Position numbers and translations under genes: made by a program. Shown here in pieces: positions 5,154-6,638 of a stretch of DNA of 6,638 nucleotides. The notes below the pieces were generated by a model. It saw nothing but the letters and a program-made list of their open reading frames with translations, was not told where the DNA came from and made no database searches. The DNA comes from Pseudomonadota bacterium (lineage in GTDB: Bacteria; Pseudomonadota; Gammaproteobacteria; Burkholderiales; Thiobacillaceae), in assembly GCA_021780975.1 (NCBI GenBank), contig JAJXXS010000174.1:1-6638 (forward strand), written 5' to 3'. Position 1 is the first letter of the stretch, and every line of letters starts with the position of its first letter.

Positions 5154-5904
5154 GCCTCTGGAAGCCAAGGACTGGCAGGGCTGCGACGTCGATTGCGCAT
5201 TGTGCGCTCATCAGGCCCTGCGGGCTGCCGGGCGCTGCGAACCGGCCCATGCCTGCGTGCAGGACCGCTATGCCAGGCGCATCGACCGTTTCTTCGCCTG
5301 GAATCGCGGCCTGGCCAACGATTACCTGGAGCATCCCTATTTCGAGGCGCGCGCCGTGGGAGCCAAGTATGCGGATGTGTTCCACTTGCCGCCACTGGTG
5401 CGTGATCCCGATGAAACGGTGCGCATGACCGTGGCGCTGCGTCTGCCGGAGCGCCATCTGCTGGCGTTGCGCAACGACCCGCACCGCGAGGTGCGCATCC
5501 GCGTGGCTTCCCGGCTCCATGGCGACGACTTGGCGCCCATGCGCCACGACACGGACTATTACGTGCGCCAGATCGTCGCCCGGCGCCTGCCGCCCAGCAT
5601 GCTGGTGACCATGCTGGACGATCCCGATGCCCAGGTACGCATCGCGGTCGCACAGCGCATCGCCACGGAATGGCTTCCCCGCCTGGCGGCGGACGCCGAC
5701 GGCGACGTGCGGGTTGCGGCGGCGGCCAGGATGGATGAATGGCAATTGGCCAATCTCACGCACGACGCCGACTGGCGCGTCCGCTACGAGGCCGCCGTGA
5801 GGCTGGGCACGGCGCATATCGCGGGGCTGGTGGAGGATCCCGATCCGGAGGTGCGCCGGGTCGCCCGTCGACGCATGGCGCTGGGCGGCACAAGCGTGTT
5901 CTGA
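5146..5904 (+). CDS. LRV (leucine-rich repeat variant) protein with N-terminal 4Fe-4S motif
   Basis: A 252-aa protein in two parts. The N-terminus has cysteines C13, C17, C20, C31 and C37; C13-x3-C17-x2-C20 with one of the later two fits the [4Fe-4S] domain of the LRV family, first described structurally from Azotobacter vinelandii. From residue 81 to 244 there are six full 24-residue repeats and a partial seventh, in exact register (81-104, 105-128, 129-152, 153-176, 177-200, 201-224, 225-244). Each has the pattern L..L..D....VR..VA.R. This forms a right-handed alpha-helical solenoid suited to protein binding. The ATG overlaps the end of the TPR-like gene (ATGAATGA). Its role in nitrogen fixation is not established; the context suggests Fe-S cluster or nitrogenase maturation. 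Confidence 0.9.
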   Translation: MNEPLEAKDWQGCDVDCALCAHQALRAAGRCEPAHACVQDRYARRIDRFFAWNRGLANDYLEHPYFEARAVGAKYADVFHLPPLVRDPDETVRMTVALRLPERHLLALRNDPHREVRIRVASRLHGDDLAPMRHDTDYYVRQIVARRLPPSMLVTMLDDPDAQVRIAVAQRIATEWLPRLAADADGDVRVAAAARMDEWQLANLTHDADWRVRYEAAVRLGTAHIAGLVEDPDPEVRRVARRRMALGGTSVF

Positions 5905-5916
5905 AAGGAAGAGGTC

Positions 5917-6240
5917 ATGGCAAAAATCGCGCGCGACAGTGACGTGGTCGAACTCAACGATCCGCCCAGATTCAACTACGGCGACAAGGTGCGTTCGCGC
6001 AAGACGGTGCGCAACGACGGCACGTTTCCAGGCAAGGACATTGGCGAAATTCTGGTGAAGAAAGGGGACGTCGGCTACGTCACCAGCATCGGAACATTTC
6101 TGCAGCAGTTCTACATCTATGGTATCGACTTCGTGGCCTACGGCTATCGGGTCGGCATGAGGGCCAAGGAACTGGAATCGTATACGGAAGCCATTGCAGA
6201 AAGCGGGGAGGATACTCATGTTCGAGCCGAGGTTGCCTAA
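5917..6240 (+). CDS. nifZ: NifZ, nitrogenase P-cluster maturation factor (first of two NifZ-domain genes)
   Basis: NifZ assists formation of the second P-cluster of the MoFe protein. This 107-aa protein contains the NifZ core at about residues 18-88: FNYGDKVRSRKTVRNDGTFPG, then GEILVKKGDVGYVTSIGTFLQQFYIYGIDF. It is shorter than Azotobacter NifZ (about 159 aa), mainly through a shorter C-terminal tail. A strong GGAAGAGG ribosome binding site lies just before the ATG, and the gene follows the LRV gene by 12 nt. Its last 23 nt overlap the next gene. Confidence 0.9.
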   Translation: MAKIARDSDVVELNDPPRFNYGDKVRSRKTVRNDGTFPGKDIGEILVKKGDVGYVTSIGTFLQQFYIYGIDFVAYGYRVGMRAKELESYTEAIAESGEDTHVRAEVA

Positions 6241-6454
6241 GTATGAATGGGGCCAGCGGGTCAAGGCCATGGTCGATCTCTTCAACGATGGCAGCTATCC
6301 GGACCAGGCAGAGGATGCGCTGCTGGTGGCGGAGGGCAGCCAGGGCGAAATCGTGCAGGTCGGCAGTCATCAGGAAGCCAATCTGCCCGTCTACCTGGTG
6401 GAATTCGCCGGCCGCGTGGTGGGTTGCCTGGAAGAGGAAATCTTCCCCTTGTAA
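6218..6454 (+). CDS. Short NifZ-domain protein (second copy)
   Basis: A 78-aa protein with a single NifZ-like beta-rich domain. It aligns along its length with the upstream nifZ product: YEWGQRVKAMVDLFNDGSYP against FNYGDKVRSRKTVRNDGTFP, then a GEIVQVG turn against GYVTSIG, and a shared VG.....E ending. The two are diverged paralogues, so this is not a recent duplication. The ATG at 6218 is preceded by GGGGAGG (6205-6211) and lies inside the end of nifZ in another frame. An in-frame ATG at 6194 would add eight residues but lacks this support. It may act with NifZ or replace part of a longer NifZ; its separate function is unknown. Confidence 0.82.
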   Translation: MFEPRLPKYEWGQRVKAMVDLFNDGSYPDQAEDALLVAEGSQGEIVQVGSHQEANLPVYLVEFAGRVVGCLEEEIFPL

Positions 6455-6468
6455 GGCGGCACCGAATC

Positions 6469-6638
6469 ATGATCGCTGCGCTCAACCCATCCGTTCCCCG
6501 CGTCACCGCCAGGCTCCACCCCAATGAGGTGGACCAGAAGCGCATCGAAAAGGCGCTACAGGCGCGCAAACGCTATCGCTATGTCACGCCCGAGGTGCAG
6601 CCGGCCGAAAGAGGTTACCGCATCATCAGCCCCTGCTG
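6469..6638 (+). CDS. Unrecognised gene at end of nif operon (5' part only, cut by window edge)
   Basis: An open frame runs from the ATG at 6469 to the window end (56 codons and 2 bases). The visible protein is basic and helical at first (RLHPNEVDQKRIEKALQARKR), then turns to a beta-like stretch (YRYVTPEVQPAERGYRIISPC). The ending YRIISPC suggests a cysteine-bearing site or beta strand continuing beyond the edge. It begins 14 nt after the second NifZ gene in the same direction, so it is probably in the same operon. The ribosome binding site is weak (AAGG, about 12 nt upstream). It recalls small uncharacterised proteins of proteobacterial nif clusters, possibly DUF3024-like, but I cannot confirm a family from this fragment. 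Confidence 0.6.
   Translation, partial: MIAALNPSVPRVTARLHPNEVDQKRIEKALQARKRYRYVTPEVQPAERGYRIISPC

Noticed and set aside
5014..6285. 423-residue minus-strand open frame opposite the LRV and nifZ genes
   Set aside because: It is an antisense shadow of several well-supported genes and carries no recognisable domain.

Overview
The window is part of a nitrogen-fixation (nif) gene region from a GC-rich proteobacterium. The mix of genes fits a beta- or gammaproteobacterium best: an IscS-type cysteine desulfurase, a cysteine-containing NifA, NifB with a C-terminal NifX-like domain, FdxN, an IscA-like protein, an LRV protein and NifZ. I cannot name a genus. All complete genes have intact reading frames, and I see no insertion sequence, phage, tRNA, rRNA or CRISPR signature.

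Layout. At the left edge, on the minus strand, lie the first 45 codons of an IscS-type cysteine desulfurase. A regulatory region of about 390 bp (136-523) separates it from nifA, which reads rightward (524-2152). A second regulatory gap of about 280 bp (2153-2433) precedes a tightly packed rightward run: nifB (2434-4002), a 2[4Fe-4S] ferredoxin of FdxN type (4027-4248), an IscA/HesB-type carrier (4256-4630), a TPR-like protein (4641-5153), an LRV iron-sulfur repeat protein (5146-5904), a nifZ (5917-6240), a second short NifZ-domain gene (6218-6454), and the start of an unrecognised gene cut by the right edge (6469-6638). Gaps in this run are 24 nt or less, and two gene pairs overlap, so it is probably one operon.

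Regulation. Three sequences match the sigma-54 -24/-12 promoter, each with GG and GC exactly 10 bp apart. They precede iscS (180-194, minus), nifA (411-425, plus) and nifB (2368-2382, plus). Two NifA-type upstream activator sequences (TGT-N10-ACA) are present. One sits between iscS and nifA (261-276) and the other upstream of nifB (2268-2283). Both are flanked by the same extension, so that a 14-bp block (TTGTCGCGTTTGTA) is identical at both loci. Candidate IHF sites lie between activator site and promoter for iscS and for nifB. The simplest reading is that NifA drives iscS, nifB and its downstream genes, and its own gene. NifA carries the C-X11-C-X19-C-X4-C signature of the class that senses oxygen or redox state directly, and no nifL is seen beside it.

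How the genes fit together. IscS would supply sulfur and the IscA-like protein would carry or deliver Fe-S units. NifB fuses [4Fe-4S] pairs into the 8Fe core (NifB-co) of the nitrogenase cofactor, with FdxN as probable electron donor. NifZ helps mature the P-cluster of the MoFe protein. The TPR-like and LRV proteins are linked by context and by the cysteines of LRV to the same Fe-S business, but their tasks are unknown. The most interesting points are the apparent recruitment of an Isc-type desulfurase into the NifA/sigma-54 regulon, the extended activator motif, and the translationally coupled TPR-LRV pair.
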